Origin: Ascaphus truei
Taxonomy: Eukaryota > Chordata > Amphibia > Anura > Ascaphidae
Direction of reading: 5' to 3'
Assembly: GCA_036426205.1 (NCBI GenBank)
Contig: CM071587.1
Location: forward strand, 1,412,004 to 1,476,003
Length of the DNA: 64,000 bases
Shown here: one piece after another, positions 19,660-29,690 of the stretch
Position numbering within the stretch: the first letter of the stretch is position 1
Layout: each line of letters begins with the position of its first letter
Position numbers and translations under genes: made by a program
Notes under the pieces: model-generated
The model's input: only the letters and a program-made list of their open reading frames with translations
Told to the model about the DNA's origin: nothing
Database searches by the model: none

Positions 19660-19860
19660 ACTTTGTCCCCCCTCCCCTCTATCCCTCTCCTCTCACACTC
19701 AATCCCCCCTCCTCACATTCAATTCCATCCTTACACTTACTCAATTCCGCTTCCTCACACTCAATCCCCCCCTCACATTGAATTCCCTCCTCACACTCAC
19801 TCCATTCCCCTTCCTCACACTCAATCCCCCCTCTCACTCAATTCCCCTTCAGTGCACACA
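19660..19860 (+). repeat. Pyrimidine-rich degenerate tandem repeat
   Basis: Irregular copies of cctcacactcaat-tcccc, spaced 18 to 30 bp. Purines are rare on this strand, so a triplex-prone tract is possible. Confidence 0.85.
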
Positions 19861-19951
19861 CTGTGTATACTGTACCACTCAGAGCAGAGTGCACACAGCT
19901 GATAAAATACACACGTTTTAGTAGCAAAATCCAGTCCCTATTCGTAAGGCT

Positions 19952-20142
19952 CCAACTCCAGTCTTCAAGGACTACCAACAGGTCAGGTTTTCTGGATATC
20001 CCAGCTTCAGCACAAGTGGCTCAATCAGAGGCCTCTGATTGAGCCACCTGTGCTGAAGCAGGGATTGACTGAGCCACCTGTGCTGAAGCTGGGATATCCT
20101 GAAATCCTGACTTGTTGGTGGCCCTTGAGAATTGGAGTTGGC
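19952..20142. mobile_element. Foldback MITE A, copy 1
   Basis: The two halves are long inverted repeats: aactccagtcttcaagga... aggtcaggttttctggata... cagcacaagtggctcaatca, then gattgagccacctgtgct... gggatatcctgaaa... gagaattggagttgg. Read as RNA it would be one hairpin. Nine copies lie in this window. No duplication of the target was identified. Confidence 0.85.
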
Positions 20143-21335
20143 CGCCCCTGACCTCGTCTGCCCATGGTCCTGTCTGCTGTAAAACCTCAGACCCTTTGAC
20201 CGTTCGATCGTCGGCTTACCTCCATGTCCGGGATAGCCTTGTTTCTAGCCCAAGCATCTTGGAATCCCCTAACTGCATTACCTTCCACCACCTCTGCTGG
20301 GAAGCTCCTGCATGCATCCACCACACATCCCGTGAAGAAGTCCTTTCTCACAGGTGCCCCTGAGCCTCCCGCCTTCCAGCTTCACATTGATACAAAGCAC
20401 TTGTTATTAGCAGTGCACTAGCCCAGCTCTCAGCTAGCAGATAAGACCTTACATAAGAAAGTGAGCCGAACTCTTGAATCTCTTGGAGTGATACTGTATA
20501 ATGGTCACCTACCTCCTGAGTGCCTTGTGTCATTGGAACCGATTTGGTTAGCATTGGTTTGAATAGAATCCCCCCGCCCCCCCCATTACTTGTTTAAAGC
20601 ATGTACTCTATTTCTAAATAGAGATATCTTGTAATTTTGATAATGATCTATTGCTACCTACTCCCATAGGCTAATGCATATCCCTCTTGTGTTTGCTGCT
20701 TTCAGACGTTTATTTCTGTGTGGAGCACTGTTTTGATAATGATAACACAAAGTTACTAATGCATAAAAGCTGAGCCCACTCCCGTTCGCAAAAACTCCGG
20801 CATTTCAGCACATTTCCACTTTTATTATTTTCTCAAACTGTAGTGCCCATTAGCGGTAATAGCATTTCATGCTACGCTTGAGTATTACAAAGACAAATTG
20901 AAAGGTAGCCATATTATAATTTGCTTTTAATATACTTTAAACGCACTGAACCAACCAGAAGGGAAAAAAAAGAGCCCAACTTGTTCATTTAGGTACCGAA
21001 TGGAAAATGTAATCGGCCAGATGGGTACTGTAGATTTCAGTAGAAAGAGTTGGCTTTTTTTTGGGTACTTGCTGGTCTCGTATCAGAGGAGGGCGTAGTA
21101 TCCCCCCCCCTCCCCCCCCCCCCATGACATCCTTCAAAGATCGGGAATCAGACAGTATTTGGGTGTACGATGGACTGGAATCCGCGGGGGGGTTTGTGTC
21201 AAGCAATAAATATGGAGGTTAAATGAATGCCAAGAAAACCGTTTAAAATGTGTGCTTCAACGTATCAAGATCCTTTGCATCCGTGAGTTGAAATACCCTC
21301 GTGGATCATTATCTACAGTACAGGGGGGGGGGGGG
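20143..21335. other. Non-coding stretch, nothing recognised
   Basis: Contains C-runs at 20569-20583 and 21100-21123. Cys/His-free short frames only; no exon or repeat could be supported. Confidence 0.45.
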
Positions 21336-21569
21336 CAACTCCAGTCCTCAACCTGACCTGTTGGGAGGGGGGGGGACGGGAGGGCTTTTGAGGTTATCCC
21401 AGCTTCAGTACAGTTGGCTCAATCAGAGGCTCAGTCTTCGAAGGCTTGTGTTGAGCTACCTGTGCTGAAGCAGGGACTAATTGAGCCACCGGTGCTGAAG
21501 CAGTGATATCCTGAAATCCTGACCTATTGGATGGGGGGGAGGGGAGAGGGGGCATGAGGACTGGAGTTG
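21336..21569. mobile_element. Foldback MITE A, copy 2
   Basis: Between caactccagtcctcaacctg and ggactggagttgagc, with the gcttcagtacagttggctca arm and two tandem right-arm segments (gagctacctgtgctgaagca and gagccaccggtgctgaagca). G-runs have expanded at 21322 and 21366. Confidence 0.8.
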
Positions 21570-21597
21570 AGCACCCCATATCTAGTACATGGGTGGG

Positions 21598-21762
21598 TAA
21601 CTCCAGTTCTCAAGGGCCACCGACAAGTCAGGTTTAAAGGATAGCCCTGCTTCAGCACAGGTGGTTCAATCAGTGGCTCAGTCCAAGACTGCACCACCTG
21701 TGCTGAAGCAGGGATATCCTGAAAACGTGACCTGTTGGTAGCCCTTGAGGACTGGGGTTGCC
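21598..21762. mobile_element. Foldback MITE A, copy 3
   Basis: Starts 28 bp after copy 2 in the same orientation: taactccagttctcaagggc ... ccttgaggactggggttg, followed by a C-run. The loop 'agtggctcagtccaagactg' is the shortened centre. Confidence 0.85.
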
Positions 21763-21867
21763 CCCCCCCCCCCCCACCCCTGATCTGGTGTCGGAAAACC
21801 AAAATAGTAACTGGTTTATAATTTCTTTTTAGTCCTTGAATTTGTATAGAAAAGGCAGTGTGGTTCA

Positions 21868-22440
21868 TAGCACTCACAGGGGAAGCACTCACAGGGGAAG
21901 CGCTCACAGGGGGAGCGCTCACAGGGCTCACAGGGTGGTGCACTCACAGAGGGGGATGCAGCACCAAGGGGTACGTACGGTGCACTCACAGGGGGAGCAC
22001 TCATGGGGAAGCACTCACATGGTGGAGCACTCACTGGGGAAGCACTCACTGGCGGAAGCACTCTATGGAGGGGCACTCAAGGGGAGCACTACAGGGGAAG
22101 CGCTCACAGGGAAGGCTGACTCACAGGGGGAGCGCTCACAGGGGGAGCGTCACAGGGGGAGCGCTCACAGGGGAAGCACTCACAGGGGAAGCACTCACAG
22201 GGGAGACACTCACTGGGGAGACTGCACTCAATGGGGGCAACTGCACTCTGGGGGAGCGCTCACAGGGGAAGCGCTCACAGGGGAGGCGCTCACAGGGGAG
22301 GCGCTCACAGGGGGAGCACTCACAGGGGGAGCACTCACAGGGGGAGCACTCACAGGGGGAGCACTCACAGGGGGAGCACTCACAGGGGGAGCACTCACAA
22401 GGGGTGCACTCACAGGGGGAGCACTCACAGGGGAAGCACG
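21868..22440 (+). repeat. 15-bp minisatellite, about 35 copies
   Basis: Unit cactcacagggggag with g/a and t/c variants (cgctcacaggggaag, cactcactggggaag). The right third (22300-22435) is near-perfect, the left part diverged. Because 15 is a multiple of three, all frames stay open on both strands and give Gly/Ala/Leu/Thr or Val/Ser/Ala/Pro repeat translations that are not evidence of a gene. Confidence 0.96.
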
Positions 22441-22568
22441 TGTATCTTCGTTATATATGTGAGAGATTAATGAAAGCAGCAATCTTAAATGACACCTACT
22501 GTACGCAGGTCTTATAGAGGAAAGTAATAAGTGGTCCTCTATGAAGGAACCCGAGATCTTCCATGTCC

Positions 22569-22700
22569 AGTCCTCTGTATATTACAGCATTAATGCCCAG
22601 GTCCTCTGTGTATTACAGCATTAATGCACAGGTCCTCTGTGTATTACAGCATTAATGCACAGGTCCTCTGTGTATTACAGCATTAATGCCCAGGTCCTCG
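22569..22700 (+). repeat. 31-bp minisatellite, about 4 copies
   Basis: Units of aggtcctctgtgtattacag followed by cattaatgcac. Begins about 130 bp after the 15-bp array. Confidence 0.93.
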
Positions 22701-22835
22701 GCACAGAGTTATGATGACAGATACATGGTAACAAATACATAGTTACATTAGGTGAACAGGGTTATACAATGTATAAAGACATTGCATGAACAGTTAAAGA
22801 TAAAATATGTTAGGGGCGGATGTAACAGTTACACA
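22695..22835 (-). mobile_element. LINE 3' tail (antisense)
   Basis: 'cacagagttatgatgacaga', 'tacatggtaac', 'ggtgaacagggttataca' is the inverse of 27055-27125. The distal polyA-side part is missing. Confidence 0.65.
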
Positions 22836-22902
22836 GTGCGCAGATTAACAAAAATATTGTGTTTTTAAGTTGTATGTAAAAAAATACATGGACAGTAGAT
22901 CT

Positions 22903-22926
22903 CCTACGCGTTTCGCTCTGCAGGGG
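22903..22926 (-). ncRNA. Hammerhead-like remnant
   Basis: Minus strand CCCTGCAGAGCGAAACGCGTAGG keeps GAAACGCGT but has lost the CTGATGA box and most of stem II. Included for completeness of the family. Confidence 0.35.
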
Positions 22927-23498
22927 TCGCTTTGTAATAAACACAGACCGTAGATCACGTTATATCCAGTATGGCCGCCCAGTGGCGGAGTAACAATTCA
23001 AAGCGCAGGAAATCAATTAGAATACTTTCATCGCATACAAATATCTCTGGGTATATCAAACGAATGTACAGATGTAGCACGTCTGGCACCGAGGGACTAG
23101 CGCTATGTGGGGTCCGATTCCGAGGCACGGCCCCCCGCGCAGCCCCATCACAGCAGACGCTGTCCCCGGGGGCTTTCTTGTTGGTCCGTGGCGCAGGGGA
23201 GAGTCAGTCTTGCTACTTCTGTATTCACTCATTTCATCTTCAAGTTGTGTAACCTTGAGAATGCCGCGCAATTTCCGAAATACGCCGAGGGACAATGTTA
23301 CTGCGGGCGTCGGCGTGTCGCCGGATGAACGGAAAACAAACGGTGGATAATGGGGAACGGAGGGTGAACAGCGTGATAAGTGCAGGCTTTCCCAGAATGG
23401 CTATAAAGGGAGCGAAACAGAGGCGTACGCAGCGGCGTTTCACAACACGTCAATGACAAATGTTGGATATCTGGCTTTCTGCCACCAAGAAATCTGCA
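22927..23498. other. Non-coding, CpG-containing stretch
   Basis: CpG is moderately frequent around 23080-23180 and 23265-23330. Short open frames on both strands show no known domain. Confidence 0.4.
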
Positions 23499-23723
23499 GA
23501 AGGGTGTGTGTGTGCGCGAGTGTGTGTGTTGGTGTGTGTGTGTGTTGGTGTGGGTGCGTGTGTGTATTTGTGGGTGTGTGTTGGTGCATGTGTGTGTTGG
23601 TGTGTGTACATGTGTGTCTGCGTGTGTGTGTGTTGGTGTGTGTGTTGGTGTATGCATGTTGGTGCGTGTGTGTTGGTGTATGCATGTTGGTGCATGTGTG
23701 TTCGTGTGCGTGTGTGTGTCTCG
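23499..23723 (+). repeat. (GT)-rich degenerate microsatellite
   Basis: Runs of gtgtgtgttggtg with intervening tgcatg and tgtgtctgcg. Alternating purine-pyrimidine sequence, Z-DNA prone. It opens all frames, producing Cys/Val- or His/Thr-rich translations without meaning. Confidence 0.95.
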
Positions 23724-23963
23724 CCATAGTAAATAACCTGGCGTTCTGGGGTTTTATGATTTCAGACAAATTGATGTCCTGGAAGCATTGTACCCGGAGT
23801 CAGCACAGCTCGTCCCAAACACTCGGCGTGAATCTTTCCATACTCATTACTGGTGGCTTAGCGGTTACGCAGCTGAGCGTTGCAGTGTGGCCAGTCACTG
23901 CTCAGGGACTTGTGTAAAGTATTTCCTTTTGTTCATAGAGCGTTCTGCGATACTTTCTGCAGT

Positions 23964-24168
23964 TAACCTCCAGTCCTAAGGATCCCCCAACAGGTCAGGT
24001 TTTCTGAATATCCCAGCTTCAGCACAGGTGGCTCAACCCAGTTCCCGCTTCAGCACAGGTGGCTCAATCAGTGGCACAGTCTTTGACTGAGTCATTGATT
24101 GAGCCACCTGTGCTGAAGCAGGGATATCCTTAAAACGTGTCCCTGTTGAGGACTATAGCTGAGAACCC
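23964..24168. mobile_element. Foldback MITE A, copy 4
   Basis: Left arm 'aacctccagtcctaagga', 'caggtcaggttttctgaata', inner arm duplicated (two gcttcagcacaggtggctca), right arm 'gattgagccacctgtgctga'. The right outer arm is decayed. Confidence 0.82.
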
Positions 24169-25104
24169 CTGGATTAGCACCTGAAACTCCTCACCATATG
24201 CAAACGGAGAACCCCCCCCCCCCGGCACTGCAGCAGTTAATAACGCCCGTACACGACGCCTGTTTTACGAGAGGTTGCTGATTACTCTCAGAGCATTTAG
24301 CAGGATCCAGCCTACACAGGCACAGCAGATAGGTGATAAACTCTTCGCCCGTCTCGCCATTAAAAAATCTAATTGTATGCGCCTGCCGGCCCTCGTGGCT
24401 ACTTCTCTCCGGCAGTACCCGCGTCCCGATGCAGCGCTGGGAACTCGCAGGGTCGGAATTATTAAACTAGAAAAATAGAGACAGCTGTTCGGGGCTCTGC
24501 ACGGACAGCACATCAAAGGCAGACAGTCGGAAACGGCCGCGTGTGATTCCTGCGCTGCTCCCTGCGCTGCTCCCTGGCTGCTATTGCAGCAGGAGCGAAT
24601 AATAATGTATACACTTTATAGCTCCTTTATCAAAAGTGGCTGAGGAGAAAGGGGGGGGGGGGGGGAAAATGCTATGCTGAAAGCGGTGGGAATCCGGTGC
24701 AGGCGGGTAGGATGTGTTAGAAGTGGCATTGTTTGCTGAACATAGTCAAATATTTACCGGGCAACAGAGGTGGGCGAAATTTTGGGGGCGAAATTCGAAT
24801 CCACGGCAGATTTGGAGAGTTCCTTTCCTCCTCAAAAAGACAGAACAAAAGCACAGAAGATGGCGACATAAGCTGCACTGAAACCCTAAAGTGATACAAG
24901 TAGTATATGGTATATATAGTGTCAGTGTCGCTGGCACATAAAGAGAGTAGTGTGTGAATGCCAGGAGGGTGTGTAATTACTCAAAGGGGGAGGTGCCCCC
25001 CAGTGATCCCAGGGCAACAGAGGATCCAAATAAGGGGGTGATTTAAAATAACATTATTTTAATCAAAAAAATTAAATGAATAGTACAAGTGGTGAGGAAT
25101 GTAT
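24169..25104. other. Non-coding stretch with G/C runs
   Basis: C-run at 24213-24222 and a G-run at 24651-24664. 'ctgcgctgctccctg' is repeated at 24551-24575. No gene or repeat family recognised. Confidence 0.45.
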
Positions 25105-25560
25105 TTTCTTTGCTAAAGGCGCAATCCATGCAACGTGTGTTTAAAAAAAAATGAATCAGTTCTGCAGTATTATATAATACGTACTATATTTTTTATTCAA
25201 CTCTTAATGCCATTTTTAATGAGTTTTAATACACTGAGCATCCTGTGATTTCTATAGCAGGCTTTACCCCACCTCCCCAGCAGTGCAAGATCTCAGCAAC
25301 ACTTTCCTGTTTGTGATCGTTTGTTGCCAATGCTCCCAGCAGTTTGAGCTGCAAACTGTAACAGTAGATAATGTTACCTTAGTAATATAAGAATACATGA
25401 CTGAAGGATTGATTGAAACTGAAAGGCGGCCATTTAGGGTGCCCCGGGAAGCAGGATCTTTGCTAATCGATTTTGGGAGAACTAATCAACGCTGCAGGTT
25501 AGGTAATTAGTTTTCCTTAAAGGTAATGAAAGGCTGCATATATATAAAAAAAAAAAACAT
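25105..25560 (+). mobile_element. TTAA-flanked MITE group, nearly full copy without terminal repeats
   Basis: Block order: atgaatcagttctgcagtat, 'ccatttttaatgagtttta', 'gagcatcctgtgatt', 'agcagtgcaagatct', 'tttgttgccaatgct', 'taacagtagataatgttacc', 'gaaaggcggccatttag', 'taattagttttcctt' and 'gaaaggctgcatata' plus an A-run. The same order is seen at 50405-50895 and in part at 38216 and 52045. No coding capacity. Confidence 0.8.
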
Positions 25561-26129
25561 GAAAACACTGGAAAAACCCAAAAAATAAACAACGAAAACC
25601 GGAATTCCTAGTCATAAGAACGCCATTGTTCTCCTCAGCTCGGAATAAGGACAATGACAAACGAGTGAAGGGTTACAATGTAATTTGTGTGTCCGTGCCC
25701 TGCTGGCCCCGTTCAGTTCCACCCTGCGGTACACTCACTGGCAGCAGATTGCTTTTGTCCTGTCGCAGTGGGCGCTGCGTCTGAAAACGGTAGATGGGAG
25801 AAACTAGACAATGTGTTTTATACGTAGCGCTGACAGTGTTTGGCGAGCTGGGGAATGCATGGGAGACGGAAATACATGAATACAAAGTGAAGTGAGAAGG
25901 AATAGCAGCTGAAAGCGTTTAAAAACATACATTAGTACAAGAGAATTCTTGCCCAGAACATCTCACAATCGTATAAATGTATTCCTGATTGTAGTTACAG
26001 TAGTGTTGCTTTGTGTCAAGAAGATATCTATCATCAAGGGGATCATTCTATAATTCTGCGGGCTTTCAGACGAAATTTCCCATTGACTAAAGACGATATA
26101 GGAGGATAAGGCCCTAAGACGTGTACATT
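25561..26129. other. Non-coding stretch, nothing recognised
   Basis: Plain mixed sequence; a short minus-strand frame at 25673-25885 has no recognisable domain. Confidence 0.45.
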
Positions 26130-26390
26130 ATAGCAGGTCTGCCCAAACGGCGCTTGCAGAGGCCCCGCGCTCTTCCCCACAACATTTAAATAAAATGCCG
26201 GGGGAGCACGCGTGGCCTCTGTATGTCTCTTACCAGGTCTCCGGCGGGTTCTGGCGACGCGTCGCCATGACAACGCGGAGTCAAATGGCAACGCGACGTC
26301 ACATCAAATGACGGCGCCGACGATGGAGAAAAGGTAAGGGGAGGGGGGGGGGCGCGAGCAATTAGAGCAGACAGGGGTGTGCAAACGAAA
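26130..26390 (+). mobile_element. GC-rich dispersed element with an X-box-like palindrome
   Basis: 'gaggccccgcgctcttcccc' and 'acatttaaataaaatgccgg' link it to the copy at 9925. gtcgccatgacaac (26261-26274) is RFX X-box-like, as are two words in the related segment at 51235-51620. It ends in a G-run and 'gacaggggtgtgcaaacg'. Confidence 0.55.
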
Positions 26391-26394
26391 AAGT

Positions 26395-26575
26395 TTGCGC
26401 AACCCTGCTACTACATGCAGGACTTATTTTTTGAGATCTGACGCCAAAAGACTGCTCACGGTCCCAAGGTTCAACAAAGTATCCGGCCGCTCCTCCTTCT
26501 CTTACCGTGCACCCCACACCTGGAACAGACAGGCTAAGTTATTTCAAGACGTCAGCTGTCTCAAACTTTAATAAT
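26395..26575 (+). mobile_element. L2/CR1-like LINE, C-terminal end of reverse transcriptase ORF
   Basis: The frame reads TYFLRSDAKRLLTVPRFNK then SGRSSFSYRAPHTWNRQAK, ending FQDVSCLKL-stop at 26571. The LTVPR...SFSYRAPHTWN pattern is the typical end of L2/CR1-group ORF2 (RSFS-RAP-LWN-LP). The typical LP after WN is changed to RQ, suggesting decay. Its 3' untranslated end appears to continue at 27036 after an interruption. Confidence 0.72.
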
Positions 26576-26632
26576 CTGGTCACTAACTCTTACATACGCC
26601 TATAACATATATCAATATATTATCTTAAACTA

Positions 26633-27035
26633 CAGTAGGGCCAAACTCATACGGCGGGTTCTGTTCCAGGCCGCCGCGGGAAGATCGCCAAAAAGCGCAA
26701 CATAGCATTTACTATGTCCAGCGGCAATTTTCTGTCTCTCCTACCCCTTCTGCGCATGCGCCGACTCAGCCGCTCACCCTTGTGCGCATGCGTGAACTCA
26801 GCCACTCCCCCTTCTGCGCATGCGTGGACTCGGCCATCCCCCTTCGCGAACACGGCCGCCCCCCTTCTGCGCATGCGCAAACTCTGCCATTTCCCTTCTG
26901 CGCATGCGCAAACTCTGCCATTTCCCTTCTGCGCATGCGCAAACTCTACCATTTCCCTTCTGCGCATGCGCAAACTCGGCCGTCCCCCTAATGTGCATGC
27001 GCAGACATGGCGGCCCCCCTTCTCGGTACCTACTG
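26633..27035 (+). mobile_element. Possible Tigger-like MITE hosting a minisatellite
   Basis: After a TA the sequence CAGTAGGGCC...ggcgggttctgttccaggc recalls a Tigger/pogo terminal repeat. A matching CTACTG lies at 27030-27035. The interior is the 31-32 bp array at 26745-27015. The interval separates the LINE ORF end from its 3' tail, as an insertion would. The right TA is absent, so ends are tentative. Confidence 0.4.
26745..27015 (+). repeat. 31-32 bp minisatellite of NRF1-like palindromes, about 8 copies
   Basis: Each unit carries a tgcgcatgcg core within cttctgcgcatgcgcaaact followed by ctgccatttccc. Cores lie near 26751, 26783, 26815, 26868, 26899, 26930, 26961 and 26992; four match TGCGCATGCGCA, the NRF1 consensus palindrome, exactly. 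One unit near 26840 has lost its core (ttcgcgaac). The regular step is close to three DNA turns. Confidence 0.92.
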
Positions 27036-27190
27036 TGCCTTCATGCAATGTCTTTAGATATAATGTATAACCCTGTTCATTTAATGTAACCAGGTATCTG
27101 TCATCATGACTCTGTGCCCAGGACACGTGTGAAAACGAGAGGTATCGCTCACTGTATTACTTCCTGGTAACACATTTTCAGAAATAAAAA
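27036..27190 (+). mobile_element. LINE 3' untranslated tail
   Basis: 'ataatgtataaccctgttca', 'ttaatgtaaccaggtatctg', 'gactctgtgcccaggacacg', 'gaaaacgagaggta' and 'tattacttcctggtaacaca' end in an A-rich tail (gaaataaaaataaca). It probably belongs to the ORF remnant at 26395-26575. Confidence 0.75.
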
Positions 27191-27961
27191 TAACAGATGT
27201 CAGGTAACAAACGTTACCTCCTATTGAAGTAATTGGGAGTTAACAAATCGGTAACAGCGCGTTACTACAGCTTACTGGATACACTCCTGAGACGGCTAGT
27301 TTTATTTGGTCACAATATCCTGTTATATTTCACACCTGTGCCACGTACTGTAGGTCGGACTTGCAGCATTGCTGGATGTCCTTATACATCTCCCTATTCT
27401 CTGCAGTCATTACGGACAGGCCAGTGTCACTGTGTTAGTTCACTTTAAACTTAACCCAGGAAACCAGCAACAAGAGACCAGCTGGGAATCGGCTGCCATC
27501 TCTGGAGGGTTAACTAATGTTTTGATTGATGTTGTGCTTGTTCCAAGTAATTACTAGGTAATTGTGAATTTTTACTGCATGATATTGAGGTAATTGCCAC
27601 AGTTACTCCACCGAGTATAATGTAGTTAGTTAAGAAGCATCACAGTTATTACTTCAGTAACTCAGCGGCACTGTAGCAAAGGCACCACTGCAGTAGGGAT
27701 ACCACCGGGGGGGGGGGGGGGGGGGGGTCTCCAGTGATATTATTTGATCTTTTCACAATTGTTGCTAAGAGCAACTGTCCTATATGTGTCACCTAAATAC
27801 ATCTGGGGAGAGGACAGGAGAAGGTGTCAGATCCCTGTCCCAAGCCCTCTTCTCCCAGCATTACGAGCATTGAGGCCCACAAGTGGGACGTTTCACCTTT
27901 ACCTGTATTGCTTAGAGCTACTGGTGACTGGTGTCTTTTTAAACCCATTATTACAGAGGTC
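27191..27961. other. Non-coding stretch with a G-run
   Basis: A pure G-run of about 23 bases at 27706-27727 is the only clear feature. 'tcagtaactcagcggcactg' and similar words show no family. Confidence 0.45.
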
Positions 27962-28346
27962 CTCAACTCCACTCCTCAAGGCCCCCCAACAGGGCAGGTT
28001 TTCAGGAGATATATATATATATATATATGGCTTTATATATAATGTATAACCCTGCTCATTTAATGTAACCATGTATCGGTCACCATGACTCTGTGCCCAG
28101 GACACGCGTGAGAACGAGCGGTCACTCTCACTGTATTACTTCCTGGTAACACACTTTCATACAACAAAAAAAGGAAGCGCTCTAACTGAATTAAAGTCCA
28201 AACTTGCAAAAGGGTCGACGTGGCGCAGCGTGAAGAGTCGAATTGTTCCCAATTTCCAGCAGCAATAGATGTCCAAAAAATCGGCCACCTGTGCTGAAGC
28301 TGGGATATCCTGAAAACCTGACCTGTTTGGCGGGCCTTGAGTTGAG
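27962..28346. mobile_element. Foldback MITE A, copy 5, split by another insertion
   Basis: The left outer arm (27962-28008, 'aactccactcctcaaggc'...'caggttttcaggaga') and right arm (28284-28346, 'gccacctgtgctgaagctgg'...'gaaaacctgacctg') are separated by about 275 bp containing an AT run, a LINE tail (28024-28155) and unclassified sequence. The centre of the MITE is lost. Confidence 0.75.
28024..28155 (+). mobile_element. LINE 3' tail inside the split MITE
   Basis: Nearly the same as 27050-27180: 'taatgtataaccctgctcat', 'ccatgactctgtgcccagga', 'tattacttcctggtaacaca'. It is preceded by (TA)n at 28009-28028. Confidence 0.75.
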
Positions 28347-29448
28347 TAACCCTGCTTTATTACCACCGGCGGTCACACTCACGGGCACATCCCGATTGTG
28401 CATAGAACACAAACACTCTTTTGCTTAATTGAGCAATCTCTTGTGATAGGAACTGTATAGACATACAGTATTAGGAATATGATGTCTCTGTGCTTGTGGT
28501 ATCCTTATATCTATTTTCCAATGTCGATCTTACATTGTGTCACCGTTATCGGCCTTACTACAAAGAACGCTGGTGTCTCGTTGCTCCATAATGCATGGCA
28601 GTCCTCAGCGAAAGGGTTAATGAAAGAAGCGTGTTCACATACCGTGCAATGCCCCAGCCTCTCGCTGCCTCTGTTCCTCAGCGTGGCGGTTAATTATTTG
28701 TGGAGATGTGCTAGAGAGGGAATCTCTTATGTTTATTGCCTTAGATGGTGAAAACTGACAGTTGTGGAAATAAATACATGTTTCACTTGAGGCTAAAGGA
28801 AATGAAGATCTTATTTAATCAGCCTCCACTTCTGCTGTATATGCCGCGTTCTGCGCAGCATAAATTAAAGGCGAGATACGGCTCTCTCCGATAACAACTC
28901 GTTATTTGCTTAATTATTGCATTAATTGTCGACACATGAATGACAAAAAAAAAAAAAAAAAAAAGGTTTACGTTTTTTCAAGGAGTAACAAAAAATTAAA
29001 TAAAGAAAATAGGAAAAAATCTTCTAAGGAGATTTAGCATTTTCCCAGAAAGCAATAGCTATTAGCATAACATTAATGAAAACCTCGCCTTGTATCATCC
29101 CACCTGTGAAGTATTAAAAAAAATAATCTTTCAGGATCTCTACTAATGACTCCAAAACTCGGTGATGGATCTGGCTACAGAGCTACTAGAAAAAGGAGGA
29201 TGAGACGGGGCGCTCCTATACCTGATGGGTTCCTAACATGCAAATGCAACCAATACAGATAAAATATTAAAAACCCAAATGTGTATCCGTGTAAAATACT
29301 AATTCAAATATAAGTGCCTCAAAAGCAATAAAGTGTATAACCTATACCAATAATGTGAACACTATATATATATATATAATACTGAGTTAAGTTATGGTGA
29401 GTAAAAAAAGTGACAAAAACCCTCCACAGCAAAGCAAATGTAAATACA
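28347..29448. other. Non-coding stretch, possible conserved element near 28840-28950
   Basis: Between 28840 and 28950 the sequence is dense in TAAT/ATTA words (ttgcttaattattgcattaa) and free of recognised repeats, the look of a homeodomain-type regulatory element. An A-run lies at 28946-28965. Conservation cannot be judged from one genome. Confidence 0.3.
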
Positions 29449-29575
29449 ACTGTATGCTCATCTGCATGTCTTAGGCAGGTCTGCAACCCCGCCTTTCACC
29501 ATTATCACCCAGCATACAGCACTTTCACTGCAGCAAGGGATTCTGGGGAATGACATGCAAATGAGCACACAGTGC
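29449..29575 (-). mobile_element. Dispersed repeat B, copy 3
   Basis: 'caggtctgcaaccccgcctt', 'atcacccagcatacagcact', 'gggattctggggaatg' and ATGCAAAT (29555-29562), then 'gagcacacagtg' and a TA run. Same orientation as copy 2. Confidence 0.78.
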
Positions 29576-29641
29576 TATATATATATATACACACACGGTG
29601 GAGGTTTCTTGTTGCCTTTTTCACCCACCATAACTTAAAAC

Positions 29642-29690
29642 GTATATATATATATAACGAACGAAGCAGGTGGCGAAACGCGCAGTGTGA
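29642..29690 (+). ncRNA. Hammerhead-like remnant after a TATA run
   Basis: A run of tatata (29643-29656) is followed by cgaagcaggtggcGAAACGCGcag. Only the GAAACGCG box survives well. Confidence 0.35.

Noticed and set aside
21836..22517. Long Gly/Ala/Ser/Thr-rich frames on both strands
   Set aside because: The 15-bp period is a multiple of three and lacks stops, so any frame is open. No flanking exon or start context.
23298..23917. His/Thr- and Cys/Val-rich frames
   Set aside because: By-products of the GT-rich microsatellite.
21868..27015. CRISPR array (regular repeats with spacers)
   Set aside because: These are head-to-tail minisatellites without unique spacers or cas genes, in a vertebrate context.
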